Origin: a virus | Direction: 5' to 3' (one strand) | Virus record (IMG/VR): IMGVR_UViG_3300025806_000246 | Span: 1 to 22,470 of that record | DNA length: 22,470 bases | Translations under genes and position numbers: made by a program | Notes under the pieces: generated by a model | Seen by the model: the letters and a program-made list of their open reading frames with translations, nothing else | Database searches by the model: none | What the model was told of the DNA's origin: nothing | Shown here: positions 20,021-22,470 of the stretch, piece after piece | How the letters are laid out: every line of letters begins with the position of its first letter | Position numbering within the stretch: position 1 is the first letter of the stretch

Positions 20021-22470
20021 ATGGCTACTTTTGAAGAATTAAGACGGGCTTCGAATGCAGCGTTTGATGCTGGTGACGAAGAAAGAGCAGCGAACTTAAA
20101 GGCTGACGCCCTGCAAGCCAGAGAGTTTGAAACCCTACGGTCTCAATCGAACGCTGCCTTTGACGCCGGAGATGAAGACTTGGCCCTAGAACTAAAGGAC
20201 CAAGCTCTTTCTATCCAGAAGGGCATGACCGAATCTGCCTTCACCGGAATAGGTCGTGGCATCAAGGCCGCTCCTGTAACAATGGCCCAAGGGTTGTTGG
20301 AGATCGGGGCCGCTGGCATAGATGCGTCTATAGGTTCTAACTACTCTCGTGGTGTGACAGAATCCTTTGAAGAGTTTAAGAAAAATAACGACCTCAACCC
20401 TAACACCGCTGCGGGAGAAATCACCGAGGAGATCGTGGCCTTTGGCTTGGGGTTTATTCCTATTGCTGGCTGGCTTGGTCGTGCGGGTTCCGTTGCTAAG
20501 GCAGGGCGCATTGCTAGACCATCGAAGAGCAGGTTTCTAAAGTCGGCAGAGTCGTTTGGTGATAGTGCAGCGGGTCGTGCTATGCTCAAAAATAGAACGA
20601 GGTTGGCTGGAACAACGGCACTGGCTGCGGTTGGATATGAAACTCTAATAACGCCCGATGGTCGCGCTACATTGTCGGACTCCTTTGATGTGTTTCCCGA
20701 TTTCTTAAAGACCGAAGAGGACCTCAATCTGTCAGGCAGTGCAGAAGGCGGACGCAAACTTCGCAACAAACTTCGCAGCGGCTTTGAAGCAGGGGCCTTT
20801 AGCCTTGGATTTGACATGGCCCTGCCCGTGGTGGGCGGTGTGGCAAGAGGCATTGGTGCAACTCCCGTTCTAGGTGACGGCATCTCGGCCCTTGCTCGTG
20901 GTACAAACAACGCCTTCGGCTTGGCGTTTAATTACCTTGGTAACACGGTGGTAGGAGAGAAGATTGGCAGGGGGTACAACAAGTACCTTACGGCTTCCGG
21001 TGGCGTTGATGCCAAGCTCTTTGAGGGGCAGGAAGACACGATAGCCATGAACCAAACTGCTAAATCCTTAGCCGTCTCTTACTTTTCAAGCTTTGATAAA
21101 GAGCTTTCTAAGTTTATTGGCACAACTGTTAGGCCCGGAAAAAAGAAAAACCTAATAACAGCCGCAAAAAATAACTTAGAACATTATTTAGACACAGGGG
21201 ATACTGCCTTTTTAAGAATAGGTGACGAAGGTAGTGCGCCTCTTAGCGCAGAGGCTATAAAATCTGCGAAACGTATGCTTGACTTAAACGTAGAGCATCA
21301 AGACAGGATACTTGTAGAGGTTGAGTCAGAAATAGACCGCCTGTCTGAGATGGTCTCATCGGATGTTCCAGTAGGAGACATGCCTACTGGGATGTCCTTA
21401 CAAAAGCTGCGGCTAGAGAAAGTTCGTGACACTATTAGGGAAAACCTAACTGCAAACGAACAGATGCAAAAGGCGTATCTTCGGCGCAGGTTTGACGTTC
21501 ACGAGAACCCGTTGTCTTTTTACAAGAACGGGATAGACGAGAGCGGGAAAGACTTTGCTCAAGGGTTGAACGACATTGAGCATTTTATTCGGCAAGCTCC
21601 AGAAGAGTTTGGGACTACCGCTGATCCTGCGGCGGTGAGCAGCACGGCTCGTAATGTGTTGTATGAAATCTTGGGGTTAAGCGGCGTCAAAGAAGGCATG
21701 TCTGTAAACGATGCCATGAAACAAAAAGTTCTGGCGTTAAAGACGGCTCGTAACAACTACGTTTTGCCCGGATCATCAAAGGTTGATCTAGCTACTGATA
21801 TGTTTATTGAACGCAAAGCTTTGATTGATACATCTCCCTCGCTTCAAAAACTTATGGGCATGCGAAACGATGTGAAAGAAAGTTACATCAACACCATAGA
21901 TGACCTGTCCAGAACCGTGGGCGGTCTCAAGTTCTATCGCGACTCCGCAAAGAATGTTGCAGACGGTGGCCTGACTATGGCTGAAGACGCAGGTATGTCG
22001 GCTCTTGCAAATGGCGGTCGCCCAACATTCATTCGGTTAAACATGAAACCCGAAGACTATGCTCAGGCAGAACTAACTGAGGTAGGGTCTATGGCTAGGA
22101 CAACCAAGGACCGCGCACAAACGTTGACTGATCTGGGGTACGTTAGCCTTGGTCAACAAAACCCTAACCAAGTGTTTCAGGGAAACTTCGGAGACTTATC
22201 AGGGGTCTATGCTGCTCCGGAAGTCTACAGTGCAATCACAACTCCGGGCCGTCTGGGTCAGACTGTGTTGAATGAAGTGGCTGCTCTTGCGGTTCAGGCC
22301 AAGGGCCTGTCGCAGAAGATGGCTATCATTCCAAACCCGTTGTCACAGGTCCGAAACATCTTGGGCAACATTCAGATGATTGGTGCGCAGGGGCTGCTTG
22401 GCAGAGACTTGGACTTCTTTGATACGTTCGCCATGCATGCCGCCAACATGAGTAACTTGGATGACGAGGG
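20021..22470 (+). CDS. Giant internal/ejection-type virion protein, N-terminal part (runs off window)
   Basis: The frame is open from ATG 20021 (AGGA at 20010-20013) to the window end, 816 codons without a stop. Residues 7-31 and 39-63 are a tandem repeat (SNAAFDAGDE core). Hydrophobic segments follow: EEIVAFGLGFIPIAGWLGRA (136-155), RLAGTTALAAVGYETLI (194-210) and FSLGFDMALPVVGGVARGIG (260-279), which may associate with membranes. Then come long helices, and near the edge QKMAIIPNPLSQVRNILGNI followed by QMIGAQGLLGRD, a block I recall from very large marine-phage proteins. No transglycosylase motif is visible in this part. A DNA-ejection role is inferred from position and hydrophobic segments; the C-terminus is outside the window. 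Confidence 0.72.
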   Translation, partial: MATFEELRRASNAAFDAGDEERAANLKADALQAREFETLRSQSNAAFDAGDEDLALELKDQALSIQKGMTESAFTGIGRGIKAAPVTMAQGLLEIGAAGIDASIGSNYSRGVTESFEEFKKNNDLNPNTAAGEITEEIVAFGLGFIPIAGWLGRAGSVAKAGRIARPSKSRFLKSAESFGDSAAGRAMLKNRTRLAGTTALAAVGYETLITPDGRATLSDSFDVFPDFLKTEEDLNLSGSAEGGRKLRNKLRSGFEAGAFSLGFDMALPVVGGVARGIGATPVLGDGISALARGTNNAFGLAFNYLGNTVVGEKIGRGYNKYLTASGGVDAKLFEGQEDTIAMNQTAKSLAVSYFSSFDKELSKFIGTTVRPGKKKNLITAAKNNLEHYLDTGDTAFLRIGDEGSAPLSAEAIKSAKRMLDLNVEHQDRILVEVESEIDRLSEMVSSDVPVGDMPTGMSLQKLRLEKVRDTIRENLTANEQMQKAYLRRRFDVHENPLSFYKNGIDESGKDFAQGLNDIEHFIRQAPEEFGTTADPAAVSSTARNVLYEILGLSGVKEGMSVNDAMKQKVLALKTARNNYVLPGSSKVDLATDMFIERKALIDTSPSLQKLMGMRNDVKESYINTIDDLSRTVGGLKFYRDSAKNVADGGLTMAEDAGMSALANGGRPTFIRLNMKPEDYAQAELTEVGSMARTTKDRAQTLTDLGYVSLGQQNPNQVFQGNFGDLSGVYAAPEVYSAITTPGRLGQTVLNEVAALAVQAKGLSQKMAIIPNPLSQVRNILGNIQMIGAQGLLGRDLDFFDTFAMHAANMSNLDDE
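20039..20209 (+). repeat. Tandem 32-residue-spaced repeat at N-terminus of giant protein
   Basis: LRRASNAAFDAGDEERAANL (20039 onward, through KADAL at 20113) and LRSQSNAAFDAGDEDLALEL (20135 onward, through KDQAL at 20209) match at 17 of 25 residues by hand count, with many synonymous base differences. The pattern AxxAFDAGDxxxAxxLxxxAL is TPR/Sel1-like and recurs at the start of phage virion proteins. Confidence 0.85.

Noticed and set aside
20341-20910. 189-codon open frame on the minus strand
   Set aside because: It is antisense to the long + strand gene, with Arg/Pro/Ser-rich text typical of shadow frames. The + strand reading continues unbroken to the window end.

Overview
The window is a gene-dense, one-directional stretch of a tailed-phage genome. 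Every supported gene is on the + strand, and almost every pair overlaps (ATGA, TGATG or TAATG) or lies within 35 bases. The only gap over 50 bases is 10846-10903. I see no bacterial housekeeping genes, tRNA, rRNA, CRISPR or insertion sequence. The proteins resemble families I know from marine phages and marine viral metagenomes: Lys-rich mini-proteins, a P22 gp4-like and an SU10-like head-tail adaptor, repetitive fibre proteins, an S74 self-cleaving fibre, a long nozzle-type protein and large internal/ejection-type proteins. This suggests a short-tailed (podovirus-like) marine phage. The host cannot be read from the window. An alphaproteobacterial or other marine Gram-negative host is a guess from gene style only. 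Terminase, portal, major capsid and replication genes are not here.

Layout. (1) 17-1265: five small genes, four of them strongly basic or carrying Gly-Gly motifs and one encoding a single-pass membrane protein. (2) 1268-3204: connector region with a gp4-like adaptor, a conserved 107-aa protein, an SU10-type adaptor and a 94-aa helical protein. (3) 3204-12229: a block of about 9 kb holding some fourteen adhesion/fibre-type genes. These are fibres built from shared LDISG...DIDG modules, an S74-chaperone fibre, three tandem paralogues of a small beta protein, two small tail-fibre-associated proteins, a carbohydrate-binding-like fibre, a repeat protein and a second long fibre. (4) 12229-14926: a 735-aa nozzle/stabilisation-type tail protein and two small proteins. 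(5) 14960-22470: four genes for Gly/Ala/Gln-rich and long helical proteins of the internal-virion or DNA-ejection type. The last runs off the end of the window.

Working together: the adaptor and nozzle genes on either side of the fibre block should build the short tail. The fibre block should supply a multi-protein adsorption apparatus, and the last four proteins are probably packaged in the head and ejected with the DNA. The packing implies one late transcription unit, with a possible internal promoter in the gap at 10846-10903. Base composition changes sharply from gene to gene, and even inside genes, which fits mosaic exchange. I do not see a clearly new enzymatic or defence system. The points most worth a second look are the modular fibre block with its reused gene-junction sequence, the Gly-Gly motif recurring in unrelated virion proteins, and the basic mini-protein cluster. 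All function names rest on reading the sequence and remembering families; no search was run.
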